Positions 11,122 through 20,611 of a stretch of 64,000 nucleotides of DNA are shown one piece after another; position 1 is the first letter of the stretch, and every line of letters begins with the position of its first letter. Location: positions 27,456-91,455 of the forward strand of contig NZ_JBJGDW010000005.1 of NCBI RefSeq assembly GCF_045062605.1. Direction: 5' to 3'. This DNA comes from Deinococcus sp045062605. Lineage in GTDB: Bacteria; Deinococcota; Deinococci; Deinococcales; Deinococcaceae. A program made the position numbers and the translations under genes. The notes under the pieces are model-generated. The model ran no database searches, was not told where the DNA came from, and was given only the letters and a program-made list of their open reading frames with translations.

Positions 11122-11873
11122 AACGCGGTCTGACCTTCGCTGCCCTGCTGCTGGGCGCTGCCCTGGGCGTGGCGAGCGCCGCCAGCGTCAAGCTGCAACC
11201 GCAGGGCGATCCCCTGACCCGCGCGGTGCAGGCGGCCCTGAGCGCCATCAGTACCAAGGAACTGCCCGTCACGCTGGACAGCAGCTCGGGCACGGTTCTG
11301 ACCCTGGGCGGCGCAGGCAGCAGCGCCGCACCGTTCAACCCCGATGTGTCCGCCCGCGTGGTCACAGTGGCCGGGGCGCGGCGCATCGAGTTCAATCCGG
11401 CTGGCCCGCTTCCTCTGCTGGACGCGGTCAAGCAGGAACTGGCCCGCGAACTGGGCTTCAAGGACTGGACTGCTGAGGCTGCCCGCACCCGCCTGAGCGG
11501 CGCGGACCTGAACGGTGACGGCAGGATCGACCTGACCGATCTAGCGATCCTGATGGAAAATTACGGCAAATCCAGTTCGGTGGGCGATCTGAACCAGGAC
11601 CGCAAGGTGGACGACGCGGACCTGCGGATCTTCAGCGCGCAGTACAAGCCCACGCCCGAGCCGAAGCCAGAGGAGAAGAAAGCGGAGGAGAAGCCTGCTG
11701 GGACGCCGGGAATGCCCGCGACTCCGGCTGCTCCTGGGACGACGCCCACGACTCCGCCTGCCACGGCAACGCCTGTCACGCCTCCAGCAGATACCGCCCC
11801 AAAAGAGGGCACGCCCAGCCCGGTCCCACCCTCGCCAACCCCACCCGCCGAGCCTGCGCCGAAGCAGCCGTAA
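11118..11873 (+). CDS. Secreted dockerin-type protein with Pro/Thr tail
   Basis: The 251-residue protein has a signal peptide (cleavage after GVASA near residue 21), an N-terminal domain of about 110 residues, and a type I dockerin-like module at about 134-182. The module has two calcium loops, DLNGDGRIDLTD and DLNQDRKVDDAD, each followed by a short helix. A long Pro/Thr/Ala tail ends the protein. Dockerins bind cohesins in other systems. No convincing cohesin is encoded next to it, although the first operon gene has an unassigned beta domain. It is translationally coupled to the preceding gene. Confidence 0.78.
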   Translation: MKRGLTFAALLLGAALGVASAASVKLQPQGDPLTRAVQAALSAISTKELPVTLDSSSGTVLTLGGAGSSAAPFNPDVSARVVTVAGARRIEFNPAGPLPLLDAVKQELARELGFKDWTAEAARTRLSGADLNGDGRIDLTDLAILMENYGKSSSVGDLNQDRKVDDADLRIFSAQYKPTPEPKPEEKKAEEKPAGTPGMPATPAAPGTTPTTPPATATPVTPPADTAPKEGTPSPVPPSPTPPAEPAPKQP

Positions 11874-11936
11874 GCCAGCCGCAACCGCAAAGAAGCTGAC
11901 GCACAGAACCAGTCGCAAAATACAGTGTCCTTCCAG

Positions 11937-11963
11937 GCCCTCTTTCCACCGAGAGGGCTTTTT
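11937..11963 (+). terminator. Rho-independent terminator after the exported-protein operon
   Basis: GCCCTCT (11937-11943) pairs with AGAGGGC (11952-11958) and is followed by TTTTT. Confidence 0.85.
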
Positions 11964-12004
11964 CGTTCCTCCCGCTCTCCGCCGCGCTTTGCTACGCTGC
12001 CCGC

Positions 12005-12232
12005 ATGACAGGTAGCCGAGGCACAGCACAGGATGGACAGGCACAGGACACCATCGATCTTCAGGATTTTCTGAAAATAAGTGGCGTGGTGGACACCGGG
12101 GGCGAGGCCAAATTCCGCGTGCAGGGCGGCGAGGTCCGGCTGAACGGCGAGATCGAGACCCGCAGGCGTAAAAAGCTGCGGCGCGGCGACATCGTGGAAT
12201 ACGGCGGTGAAAAGCTGACGGTGGACTGGTGA
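12005..12232 (+). CDS. S4-domain RNA-binding protein (YbcJ-like)
   Basis: This 75-residue protein is a stand-alone S4 domain. It contains the signature GGEAKFRVQGGEVRLNGE (about 33-50) followed by KKLRRGDIVE, as in small ribosome- or RNA-associated S4 proteins. TACGCT (11993-11998) lies 6 nt before the ATG, a leaderless promoter. The stop overlaps the next gene's GTG by four bases (GTGA), so the pair is co-translated. The RNA target is unknown. Confidence 0.85.
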   Translation: MTGSRGTAQDGQAQDTIDLQDFLKISGVVDTGGEAKFRVQGGEVRLNGEIETRRRKKLRRGDIVEYGGEKLTVDW

Positions 12233-12771
12233 ACTCACCGTACCGGGAAGCCGTGATGGATTTCCGCCGCCGCAAAGACGAGCATTTCGCGGCGGGGCGC
12301 GGTCCGGTGGACACGGCCACGTTTCATGGTCTGCGCTATTACCCGCCCGATCAGGCGTGGGCCTTCAATGGACCGCTGACTCTGACGCCCCCTGGTCCAG
12401 CAGCCGAATTCACGCTGGAAACCAACACCGGCCAGCCGCGCACGATGGCCCTGTACGGCACGGTCACGCTGTCATTACCCGGCGGCGAACAGAGGCTGAG
12501 TGTCTTCGTTCCGCTGGGCGACGAGCAGCCGCAGCGCGTGTTCATCCCCTTCCGTGACGCCACCAGTGGGCAGGACACCTACGGTGCGGGCCGCTATCTG
12601 GACGCGCCGCTGGTTCGTAGCGAGGAGGGTGAGGCGCTGGTGTCGGTGGATTTCAATCTGGCGTATCACCCGTACTGTGCTTACGGCGACGGCTGGACCT
12701 GCCCGCTGCCCCCGCCTGAAAACGTGCTGCCCGTGGCGGTTCAGGCCGGGGAGCGGTCGCCCGAAAGCTGA
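12229..12771 (+). CDS. DUF1684 family protein
   Basis: The 180-residue protein carries the family landmarks FRDATSGQDTYGAGRYLD (about 103-120), the DFNLAYHPYCAY segment and CPLPPPENVLPV near the C-terminus. The family is widespread and its function is unknown. No signal peptide is seen. The GTG start overlaps the stop of the S4 gene, so it probably depends on translational coupling. Confidence 0.85.
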   Translation: MNSPYREAVMDFRRRKDEHFAAGRGPVDTATFHGLRYYPPDQAWAFNGPLTLTPPGPAAEFTLETNTGQPRTMALYGTVTLSLPGGEQRLSVFVPLGDEQPQRVFIPFRDATSGQDTYGAGRYLDAPLVRSEEGEALVSVDFNLAYHPYCAYGDGWTCPLPPPENVLPVAVQAGERSPES

Positions 12772-12848
12772 GGCTCCACCGTCTAGAGTGAAGTTGCATC
12801 AAATGAGGGACGCCCCCCCCGCGCCCGGCTGCTCTAAACTGGGGCGTT

Positions 12849-13613
12849 ATGAAGAATGCTGTTCTGATCCTGAGCGCCCTGCTGGCGCTGACCGCCTGCC
12901 AGAAGAAGGCGGACGACACTGCTGCCGCCAAGCCGGATGAAACCGCTGCTGCCGCGAAGCCTGCCGAAACGACGCCTGCTGCACCTGCTGTCACCACTCC
13001 GGGCGCGGTTCCGGCTGGCTATACCCTGGTTCCCGACCTGACCAAGGAGCCGGTGCGAGAGTTCAAGAAGGAACCCGCGATGGCCCTGCAAGACGGCCAG
13101 GACTACTACGCCCTGATCGATACCAACCGGGGCCAGATTCTGGCGGACCTGTACGAGCAGGAAACCCCGGTCACGGTCAACAACTTCGTGACCCTGGCCC
13201 GCGATCACTACTTCGACGGCATCCGCTTTCACCGCGTCATCGACGGTTTTATGGCGCAGACGGGCGATCCCCTGAGCGTGGACGAGGCCAAGAAGGACCA
13301 GTGGGGAACGGGCGGTCCCGGCTACAGCTTCGCCGACGAATTCCGCACCAAGCTGACCTTCAACGCCGAGGGCATCCTGGCAATGGCCAACAGCGGCCCG
13401 GCCACCAACGGTTCTCAATTCTTCATCACGCTGGCCCCCACCGACTTCCTGAACGGCAAGCACACCATCTTCGGCAAGGTGGTCACGGGTGACGGCGCGC
13501 TGGCCGGATTGACCCGCACCAGCGACACCGCGTCCGGCCAGGAAACCCCGATTCCTGGTGCCAAGGCCGACGAGATCCTGTCGGTGCGGATTCTGACCAA
13601 GAACAAGAGCTGA
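12849..13613 (+). CDS. Cyclophilin-type peptidyl-prolyl isomerase, lipoprotein
   Basis: The 254-residue protein has lipobox LTAC (Cys17), then an Ala/Lys/Thr-rich linker to about residue 60. The cyclophilin domain follows, with the signature pieces VNNFVTLARDHYFDGIRFHR, GFMAQTGD, ANSGPATNGSQFFIT and HTIFGKVV. It should catalyse prolyl isomerisation during folding of exported proteins, anchored to the outer face of a membrane. TAAACT (12835-12840) is 8 nt before the ATG, a leaderless promoter. A 25-residue insertion (SVDEAKKDQWGTGGPG region) matches the divergent bacterial cyclophilins. Confidence 0.92.
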   Translation: MKNAVLILSALLALTACQKKADDTAAAKPDETAAAAKPAETTPAAPAVTTPGAVPAGYTLVPDLTKEPVREFKKEPAMALQDGQDYYALIDTNRGQILADLYEQETPVTVNNFVTLARDHYFDGIRFHRVIDGFMAQTGDPLSVDEAKKDQWGTGGPGYSFADEFRTKLTFNAEGILAMANSGPATNGSQFFITLAPTDFLNGKHTIFGKVVTGDGALAGLTRTSDTASGQETPIPGAKADEILSVRILTKNKS

Positions 13614-13651
13614 GGGCTGTTGCGATTGGGGGGCAGGGTGGGGGCCACGGA

Positions 13652-13798
13652 TAACCCCTCAGTCAGCTTTACTGCCAGCTCCCCTCAACGGGAGCCAAGA
13701 GGCGCAGGCTATCTAGCCACGGAGAAATCTCCCTGCCTCCCCTTGAGGGGAGGTGCCCCGAAGGGGCGGACTCGCAGAGCTGCGAAGCAGAGGGGTTA
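13652..13798. repeat. Palindromic intergenic repeat with TAACCCCTC ends, copy 1
   Basis: The ends TAACCCCTC and GAGGGGTTA are perfect inverted repeats. Internal palindromes include CTCCCCTTGAGGGGAG and GGTGCCCCGAAGGGGC. It shares ends and core with the copy at 20612-20777 and lies between the cyclophilin and ABC transporter genes. Origin as a bacterial palindromic unit or MITE is inferred. Confidence 0.8.
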
Positions 13799-13911
13799 AG
13801 CCGCAAACACCCACCCCCGTCCCTCGCCCGTCTACCCGTCCTCCATCCCACTGCCCCCAAATGCGCCACATTGCGTATGCAATCCAGGCCGCGCCGCTCT
13901 AGCCTGTAGGG

Positions 13912-15729
13912 ATGTCTGCGCCCGCGCCCAGTCGAGAACATTCCGAGCCGTCCAGGTCGTCATCCACGCTGGGCGTGCTTCGCGTGTACCTGGGGCCACT
14001 GAAGTGGCAGGTGGCCGGGCTGGCCGCGCTGCTGCTGACCGGCACTGGCCTGAACCTGCTGCTGCCGCAACTGCTCCGCACTTTCGTGGACAACGCCAAG
14101 CTGGGCGCGGGGGCAGATGTGGGGCTGCTGGCGCGGCTGGCCGGGTTTTACATCGCGCTGGCGGTGGGCGTGCAACTGATGACGGCGGGGGCCACCTACG
14201 TGGGCGCGCGCGTGGGCTGGACCGCCACCAACCGCCTGCGCGTGGACCTGATGGCACACCTGCTGTCGCTGGACATGCGTGAGCATAAGGAACGCACCCC
14301 CGGCGAGATGATCGAGCGCATCGACGGCGACGTGACGGCCCTGAGCAACTTCTTCTCGCAATTCGCGGTGCGGGTGTTCGGGGCGGCGCTATTGCTGCTG
14401 GGCGCGCTGTTCATGTTCTTCCGCGAGGACTGGCGCGTGGGCGCTGGCGTGGGCGTGTTTATTCTCGCCACCCTGATCGCCATGAACAGCGTCCGCAAGC
14501 TGGGCGTGGAACCCACCCGGCTGGAGCGCGAATCCAGCGCCAAGCTGTTCGGCTTCGTGGAGGAACGGCTCTCGGGCCTGGAGGACATTCGCAGCCTGGG
14601 CGCGGGCGGCCACCATTTGAACGGCTTTCTGCGAACGCAACGTACCTTTTTCACCAACAGCGTCTATTCCTGGCGGCGGCGCAGCGTGGTGTGGCAACTG
14701 AGCATGGCGCTGTTTGCCATCGGCTACGTGGGTGTGCTGGCGGCAGCGGTGGGGTTGTACGCGGCGGGAACGATCACGCTGGGAACGGCCTTTTTGCTGT
14801 ACCAGTACATGAGTCTGGTGGAAGAACCGATTGACCAACTGACGCAGCAATTGCAGGAATTGCAGAAGGCCGGGGCCAGCCTGTTCCGCATCAGCGAGAT
14901 TCTGGCCCTGAAAAGCGCGATTCACGGTGGCAGCGCCCAGTTGCCAGAAGCCGGCGCGCTCAGCCTGGATTTCGAAAATGTTTCCTTCAGCTATTCCCCT
15001 GACGAACCAGAGTTGCGCGGCGTCCTGCATGGCGTGTCGTTCCATGTGCCTGCCGGACAGACGCTGGGCTTGCTGGGGCGCACCGGCAGCGGCAAGACCA
15101 CGCTGACCCGCCTGGTTTCCCGCCTGTACGACGCCACTTCCGGCAGCGTTCGTCTGGGCGGAACAAACGTGCAGGACGTGGATCTGCACGGCTTGCGGCG
15201 GCGCGTGGCGGTGGTCACGCAGGACGTGCAACTGTTCCAGGCCAGCGTGCGCGACAACCTGTCCTTCTTTGACCCGGAAATTACCGATGAGGAGGTGGAG
15301 GCCGCGCTCCAGGAGGTGGGCCTGGGAACGTGGCTGGCCCGCTTAAAAGACGGCGTCCACACACCCCTGCCCACGGGCAGCCTGTCGGCAGGGGAGGCAC
15401 AGTTGCTGGCCTTTGCCCGCGTGATGCTGCGTGATCCCGCCGTGATCATCCTGGACGAGCCGAGCAGCCGTCTGGACCCCGCCACCGAGGCGCTGCTGAC
15501 CGCCGCCATGTCCCGCCTGCTGGACGGGCGCACGGCCATCATTATCGCGCACCGCCTGGACACCGTGGCCCGCGCGGACCGCATTCTGGTGATGGGGGGC
15601 GGCCAGGTGCTTGAGGACGGCCCCCGCGCCGTGTTGGCCCACACCCCGCACAGCCACTACGCCGAGTTGTTGCGGGCCGGAACGCTGGATGAGGTGTCCA
15701 GTGATGGGGGCGTGGGGGTGCTGGCGTGA
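13912..15729 (+). CDS. ABC exporter half-transporter, catalytic-Glu subunit
   Basis: The 605-residue protein has an N-terminal six-helix membrane domain (about 20-320) fused to an ATPase domain. Walker A is GRTGSGKTT near 389-397. The signature is LSAGE (491-495) instead of LSGGQ. Walker B is IILDEPSSRLD with the catalytic Glu516, and the H-loop is IIIAHRLD. Together with the next gene it fits a heterodimeric type IV exporter with one degenerate site. TAGCCT (13900-13905) lies 6 nt before the ATG. The transported compound is unknown. Confidence 0.9.
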   Translation: MSAPAPSREHSEPSRSSSTLGVLRVYLGPLKWQVAGLAALLLTGTGLNLLLPQLLRTFVDNAKLGAGADVGLLARLAGFYIALAVGVQLMTAGATYVGARVGWTATNRLRVDLMAHLLSLDMREHKERTPGEMIERIDGDVTALSNFFSQFAVRVFGAALLLLGALFMFFREDWRVGAGVGVFILATLIAMNSVRKLGVEPTRLERESSAKLFGFVEERLSGLEDIRSLGAGGHHLNGFLRTQRTFFTNSVYSWRRRSVVWQLSMALFAIGYVGVLAAAVGLYAAGTITLGTAFLLYQYMSLVEEPIDQLTQQLQELQKAGASLFRISEILALKSAIHGGSAQLPEAGALSLDFENVSFSYSPDEPELRGVLHGVSFHVPAGQTLGLLGRTGSGKTTLTRLVSRLYDATSGSVRLGGTNVQDVDLHGLRRRVAVVTQDVQLFQASVRDNLSFFDPEITDEEVEAALQEVGLGTWLARLKDGVHTPLPTGSLSAGEAQLLAFARVMLRDPAVIILDEPSSRLDPATEALLTAAMSRLLDGRTAIIIAHRLDTVARADRILVMGGGQVLEDGPRAVLAHTPHSHYAELLRAGTLDEVSSDGGVGVLA

Positions 15730-15811
15730 GGAAGTTCGTAACTCATGCTCAAGTTCCCGTTCTCCATTCTCCGCCGATCAGCCGTATTTTATCCCACCCC
15801 GGAGCCTGCAC

Positions 15812-17617
15812 ATGACCACCGCCCCCACCCCCAAAACCGCGCCGGACCGCACCTTCGCCCTGTCCAAACGGCTGTTCGCCTACAGGCCGGGCCTGTTTGC
15901 CTTTAACCTGTTCATGTGGGGCATGTTCCATGTCGCGCCCGCCTTGATCATCCTGGCGATCAGCCGGGTCTTTGGGCAACTGGACAGGGCCGAGATTCTC
16001 CGAAACGGCGGGCAGAGCGTGGCCCCCGCCATCGCCGCCGCCTGGGTGTTCGTGGCGTGGTTTGCCTTTGTGCGGGCCAGCCGTTTTGGGATTTTTTATG
16101 GGGCGTTCCGGGCCTTTATCGAATTCTGGTACACGCTGGACGCCCTGGTGCGCCGCAACCTGCTGGGCTATCTGCTGACCACTCCTGGCTCACGCCGCCT
16201 GCCCGACACCCCCGCTGAGGCCGTCAGCCGTTTTCGCGATGACGTAGAAGACGTGGCCATGTACACCGAGGTCTGGATCGACAGCCTAGGCATCCTGATC
16301 TATTCGCTGGTGGCGGTCACGCTGATGGCCCGCGTGGACCCGCTGATCACCGTGCTGGTCTGCACGCCGCTGCTGCTGATGGTGGCCTTTGTGCAGAAAC
16401 TCTCGCCCACCATCCGCTCCTACCGCCGCCGCATGCGCGAGGCCACCGCCCGCGTCACGGATTTTGTGGGCGAAACGTTCGGGGCTGTAAGTGCCGTCAA
16501 ACTGGCTGCCCGTGAAGATGGCATGGTGGCCCACCTGCGTACGCTGGGCGAGACGCGCCGCCGCGCTGCCCTGCGAGACGTGCTGCTTACGGAATTGATC
16601 CGGGGCGTCAATACCAACATGGTCAATCTGGCGGTGGGGCTGGTGCTGTTGCTGGGGGCCAACAAGATTCGCGGCGGCACGCTGGAAATTGCCGACTTCG
16701 TGCTGTTCATCGGCCTGCTGCCTCGCCTGACGGGCAGCATGGGCTACTTTGGCGACGCGATAGCCCGTCACCGCCGCACTGGGGTCAGCTATGACCGCAT
16801 GACCCGCCTGCTGCAAGACGGAGCGGATACAAAAATCGTGGAACATCACCCCGTCTATCTGCATGCCGGGCCACCTGCACCGCCCACCGCGCCACCGGAA
16901 CTTCCACTGGAAGAATTGCGGGTGTCTGGCCTGACCGCCACCCATGACAGCGGTCTGGGGGTGCGTGACGCCAGCTTCACTGTCAAGCAGGGCGAGTTCG
17001 TCGTCGTGACCGGGCGCATCGGCAGCGGCAAGAGTACGCTGCTGCGGGCGCTGCTGGGCCTGATTCCGGCGCAGAGCGGCGCGGTGGAGTGGAACGGGCA
17101 GGTAATCGTTGACCCGGCCACCTTCCTGGTGCCGCCGCGCAGCGCCTACACCTCCCAGATCCCCAGCCTGTTCAGCGACAGCCTGCGCGAGAACGTGCTG
17201 AGCGGCAGCAGCGAGGACCGCCTGGGCCGCGCCGTGCGCCTTGCTGTGCTGGAACCCGATCTGGCACAATTGCCCCAGGGGCTGGATACACCTGTGGGCG
17301 CTCGCGGCGTCAAGCTCTCCGGCGGGCAGATGCAGCGCGCGGCGGTGGCGCGGATGCTGGCACGGGACGCCGATCTGCTGGTCTTTGACGACGTGTCCAG
17401 TGCCCTGGACGCCCGCACCGAGGCGCAACTGTGGGACGGCCTGTTCAGCGAAACCGACGCGACGTGTCTGGTGGTCAGCCACCGCCGCGCCGCCCTGACC
17501 CGCGCCGATAGGATTTTATTGATGCAGGACGGGCGCATTGTGGATGAGGGGACGCTGGAGGGCTTGCTGGGGCGCAGCGAGGAGATGCGGGCACTGTGGG
17601 CGGAACAACCCAGTTGA
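15812..17617 (+). CDS. ABC exporter half-transporter, degenerate-Walker-B subunit
   Basis: The 601-residue protein has a membrane domain (about 20-320) and an ATPase domain. Walker A is GRIGSGKST, the signature is a canonical LSGGQ (502-506), and Walker B is LVFDDVSSALD with Asp527 where the catalytic Glu should be. It thus supplies the good signature but not the catalytic acid, complementing the upstream subunit. ATG 15812 is preceded by GGAG at 15801. The frame is open upstream into the previous gene, but similarity begins here. It is read with the upstream gene, 82 bp away. Confidence 0.9.
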   Translation: MTTAPTPKTAPDRTFALSKRLFAYRPGLFAFNLFMWGMFHVAPALIILAISRVFGQLDRAEILRNGGQSVAPAIAAAWVFVAWFAFVRASRFGIFYGAFRAFIEFWYTLDALVRRNLLGYLLTTPGSRRLPDTPAEAVSRFRDDVEDVAMYTEVWIDSLGILIYSLVAVTLMARVDPLITVLVCTPLLLMVAFVQKLSPTIRSYRRRMREATARVTDFVGETFGAVSAVKLAAREDGMVAHLRTLGETRRRAALRDVLLTELIRGVNTNMVNLAVGLVLLLGANKIRGGTLEIADFVLFIGLLPRLTGSMGYFGDAIARHRRTGVSYDRMTRLLQDGADTKIVEHHPVYLHAGPPAPPTAPPELPLEELRVSGLTATHDSGLGVRDASFTVKQGEFVVVTGRIGSGKSTLLRALLGLIPAQSGAVEWNGQVIVDPATFLVPPRSAYTSQIPSLFSDSLRENVLSGSSEDRLGRAVRLAVLEPDLAQLPQGLDTPVGARGVKLSGGQMQRAAVARMLARDADLLVFDDVSSALDARTEAQLWDGLFSETDATCLVVSHRRAALTRADRILLMQDGRIVDEGTLEGLLGRSEEMRALWAEQPS

Positions 17618-17631
17618 AGGGTTGATGGAAA

Positions 17632-17668
17632 AGGCGCGCATCCCCGAGCAGGATGCGCGCCTCTTTTT
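17632..17668. terminator. Strong hairpin between convergent ABC exporter and bamA genes
   Basis: AGGCGCGCATCC (17632-17643) pairs perfectly with GGATGCGCGCCT (17651-17662) and is followed by CTTTTTG on the plus strand. It can also stop the convergent bamA transcript. Confidence 0.88.
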
Positions 17669-17686
17669 GCCTTCCGTAACCTCAGC

Positions 17687-20305
17687 TCAGAAGAAGTTGC
17701 CGATGCGGAAGTAGAACTGGCCGCGCTGGTTCTGGGGGCTGTAGCCGTAATCGAAGCGCAGGCTGGGCAGCAGCGCCCCACCGATGCCCAGGTTGAGCTG
17801 CACGCCCGCGCCCACGCCATATTGCAGGCTGAAGTTGGGGTTTTCCTTGGTGCCCCACGCGCTGCCGGCGTCCGCGAAGGCCACGCCGTACAGGCCCTGC
17901 GCGATGCCCGCCTTGAGGCCGAAGTCGAAACGGTACTCGGCGCTGGTGGTGAAGTAATTGACGCCGAACAGCGAGCCGTCGGGCAGGCCGCGAATCTGCC
18001 GCGACGATTCGGGTGTGCTGCCGCCGCCGATGGAAAAGCCTGTGCCGCCGGGCGCGCCAGAGGCGTTCAGAATAGTGCCCGCGTTGGCCCGCACGGCAAA
18101 GACCTGCTGCTTGGTCTGCAAGCCCAGATCCTTGTCGATCGTGCGCCCGAAGCCGTAGTAGGTGCTGCCGCCGCCCTCCACGTCACTCCAGCGCAGCGGG
18201 GTCTGGCCCTGCCGCCCGAAGTTGTATCCGGCGTTCACATTGGCGCGGAACCCCTGGTCGGGGAATTCGGGATTGGTGGTGCTGTCGTAATTCAGACCGC
18301 TGCTGACGCGGGTGGTCACGCCGGCCTCGGGCAGCAGGCTCTGGGCCTTGGCCTCGTCGAAGGTGTAGGTCTGCGCAGGTTGGCCGCCGGTCCCTGGAAC
18401 CTCGACGGTGTTCTTATCTGCCTCTTTCAGGGCTTCCAGGTAGTAGGTCTTGTAGCTGATGCCCACGCCCACGCTGCCGTACAGGTACTTGGTCAGGTTG
18501 CGACCGGTGTTGACGCTGAAGCCGGTGCTGCGGACCGTGTAGTCGTAGCCGGTGTCGGTGTTGGCCGGGGAGCCAGTGCCAGCGGGCGTGTCGGTGGGCT
18601 TGGTAAACACGGCGTTGTTGCCGTTGACATTACTGCCCACGCCGAACGACAGGCTGGTGCGGTTCTTCTGGAAGTCCAGGAACTTCAGGTCCAGCCAGGG
18701 GATGGTGTAGCTGACGTTGCCGTTGAAGTTCTGCCCGGCGTCGTTCTGCTGCGCGCCGATGGCCACCGTGAAGGCGTGGCCCAGCCCAAAGGTGTTGGGG
18801 TTGGTGTAGGCCGCGTCGCCGCTGAAGCCGCCCGCGAAGCTGTCGTAGGTCAGGCCCAGGCTGACGGGAATGCCCTTGGCCTTTTCCGTGATGCCCAGCA
18901 CATAGGTGACGTTCTCGGGGTTCTGTGGATCGCTGCGGACGGATTCCGTGGTCACGCTCACGAAGCCCAGACGGCTGATACGGGCCAGCGAGGCGCTGAG
19001 GTTCTCGCGGTTGAACGCGCTGCCGGGATCGGGCAATTCACGCAGGATCACGCGGTCCTTGGTGCGGTGCGCGCCCTGCCACGCCAGCTCGTAGCCCACC
19101 AGCTTGACCTCACGGACGTTGAACACGAGTGCGCCTTCCTTGAAGCTCACCGCGTCGCGGGTGCTGATCTCGAAGCCCTGCTTGCGGTAGGCGTCGCGCA
19201 GTGCCAGGAAGTCGTCCTGCGCCAGTTGCGGGCTGTAGATGTCGCCCGCTTTGGTCTTAACGGCGGCCAGCAACGTGGCGGTGGGCACCAGCGTGTTGCC
19301 GCTGATGGTGATGGTCTTGACTGGACCGGAGGCCACATCCGACGCCCCGAACAGCACGGTCACCTCGCCGGGATTCTCGGGGTTGGGCTGAAGCGCGAAA
19401 CCGACTGGCTTGCCCGTCTGGTTGGCCAGCGTCCGCACGTCGGCCTGAAGGCTGGCCAGGGTCACGGGCTTGCCGGGAGCGGTCTGGAGCGTCACCTTGG
19501 GGTCCCCCAGGTTGCTCAGGTCCACATCGGCAACCTTGCCCTCGATCACGTTGACCTTCAGCACGCCGTCCACCAGGGTGCTGTTTTTGGTGTCCACCCC
19601 GGCTTGCAGGTATCCGGCGTCGTCGAAGGCCATCTGGAGCTGCTGCACCGCGCCGTAATACAGGTCCGGCGTGAACTTCTTGGTGTCGTACAGCGGCTTG
19701 AAGATGTTGGTGACGGTGGCCGTCGGCAGCAGGGTCACGCCGCTGACCTCTACCCGCTTGATCGGGGCGGTTTCGTCCACCACGAAGGTCACGGTGACGT
19801 TGCCGTCCGCACCTGCCTTGGTCTGGGCGCTGATGCTGGGCGCAAAGGGGTAGCCTTCGGTCTGGTAGTTCTGGGCCAGGGCTTCTTTCGCCTGATCGAG
19901 GCGCTGGGTGTTGAGCGTCGCGCCGGGGGCGATGTTCAGCAGTTCGCCCACCGATTTGGTGAAGGCGTCGGCATTCAGGAAGGTCAGGCCGCTGGCCGTC
20001 ACCGCCGTGATGGTGGGGTTGGGGACCACCGTGACGTTCAGGGTGTCCTTGCCCGCCACGGTCCGCAGTTCGGCCACGGCACTCTTGAAATAGCCTGTGG
20101 CCACGACTTCCTGCTCGACGGCCCGCAGGTTGACGCTGGAGAGCGGCGCGCCCGGCTGGACGCTGAGGGTGGCGCGCAGGAAATTGGTCAGCAGATCGCT
20201 GGTTCCGGCCACGGTGATGTCCTGGACGGTTCCGGCGGTCTGGGCCTGGGCCACGGCGGGCGCAACCAGCGCGACTGTTACGGCGAGTGTTAAAGGGTGT
20301 CGCAT
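17687..20305 (-). CDS. bamA: BamA/Omp85-family outer-membrane assembly protein
   Basis: The 872-residue precursor has a signal peptide ending in AVAQAQ and a run of POTRA-type domains to about residue 430 (for example IKRVEVSGVTLLPTATV and VKTITISGNTLVPTATL). A C-terminal 16-strand barrel follows, ending in an aromatic residue (RIGNFF). The barrel contains RQIRGLPDGSLFG and the FDYGYSPQNQRGQFYF closing strands. It should insert beta-barrel proteins into the outer membrane. ATG 20305 has AGGAGA 6-8 nt upstream. The GC-rich frame opposite is a shadow. Confidence 0.93.
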   Translation of the reverse strand: MRHPLTLAVTVALVAPAVAQAQTAGTVQDITVAGTSDLLTNFLRATLSVQPGAPLSSVNLRAVEQEVVATGYFKSAVAELRTVAGKDTLNVTVVPNPTITAVTASGLTFLNADAFTKSVGELLNIAPGATLNTQRLDQAKEALAQNYQTEGYPFAPSISAQTKAGADGNVTVTFVVDETAPIKRVEVSGVTLLPTATVTNIFKPLYDTKKFTPDLYYGAVQQLQMAFDDAGYLQAGVDTKNSTLVDGVLKVNVIEGKVADVDLSNLGDPKVTLQTAPGKPVTLASLQADVRTLANQTGKPVGFALQPNPENPGEVTVLFGASDVASGPVKTITISGNTLVPTATLLAAVKTKAGDIYSPQLAQDDFLALRDAYRKQGFEISTRDAVSFKEGALVFNVREVKLVGYELAWQGAHRTKDRVILRELPDPGSAFNRENLSASLARISRLGFVSVTTESVRSDPQNPENVTYVLGITEKAKGIPVSLGLTYDSFAGGFSGDAAYTNPNTFGLGHAFTVAIGAQQNDAGQNFNGNVSYTIPWLDLKFLDFQKNRTSLSFGVGSNVNGNNAVFTKPTDTPAGTGSPANTDTGYDYTVRSTGFSVNTGRNLTKYLYGSVGVGISYKTYYLEALKEADKNTVEVPGTGGQPAQTYTFDEAKAQSLLPEAGVTTRVSSGLNYDSTTNPEFPDQGFRANVNAGYNFGRQGQTPLRWSDVEGGGSTYYGFGRTIDKDLGLQTKQQVFAVRANAGTILNASGAPGGTGFSIGGGSTPESSRQIRGLPDGSLFGVNYFTTSAEYRFDFGLKAGIAQGLYGVAFADAGSAWGTKENPNFSLQYGVGAGVQLNLGIGGALLPSLRFDYGYSPQNQRGQFYFRIGNFF

Positions 20306-20611
20306 TCTTCTCCTAGTTTCGCACATCTCTGAACTCGCCCTGACCGCACAAATGCCCGCAAATGGGCACGGGCAGAGCAGGGCTGGGGGCCGGATGAGGC
20401 GGTCACTGCGTCCACAGTTGCTGCTCGGCCCCTGAGAAGGGTGAAGACCAGGTGCGTCACGGTGAAAATGGCCCTCTGGCGGCGCGGTTCAAGGGGTTTG
20501 TACTTGAGCCGCCTGCCGGGGTGGAGGACAATGGAGGGATGTCCTGTCTACAGTTGGTATTTGTTTGAAAGGCCTGCCTGACGGTGGGGTGTCTGGGGCG
20601 GCTCCCACGGC
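20306..20611. other. Intergenic region upstream of bamA without a recognised gene
   Basis: These 306 bp must hold the bamA promoter, but I see no convincing -35/-10 pair and no coding region. The neighbouring stretch to 20777 is a palindromic repeat, and yggS begins at 20834. Confidence 0.5.
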
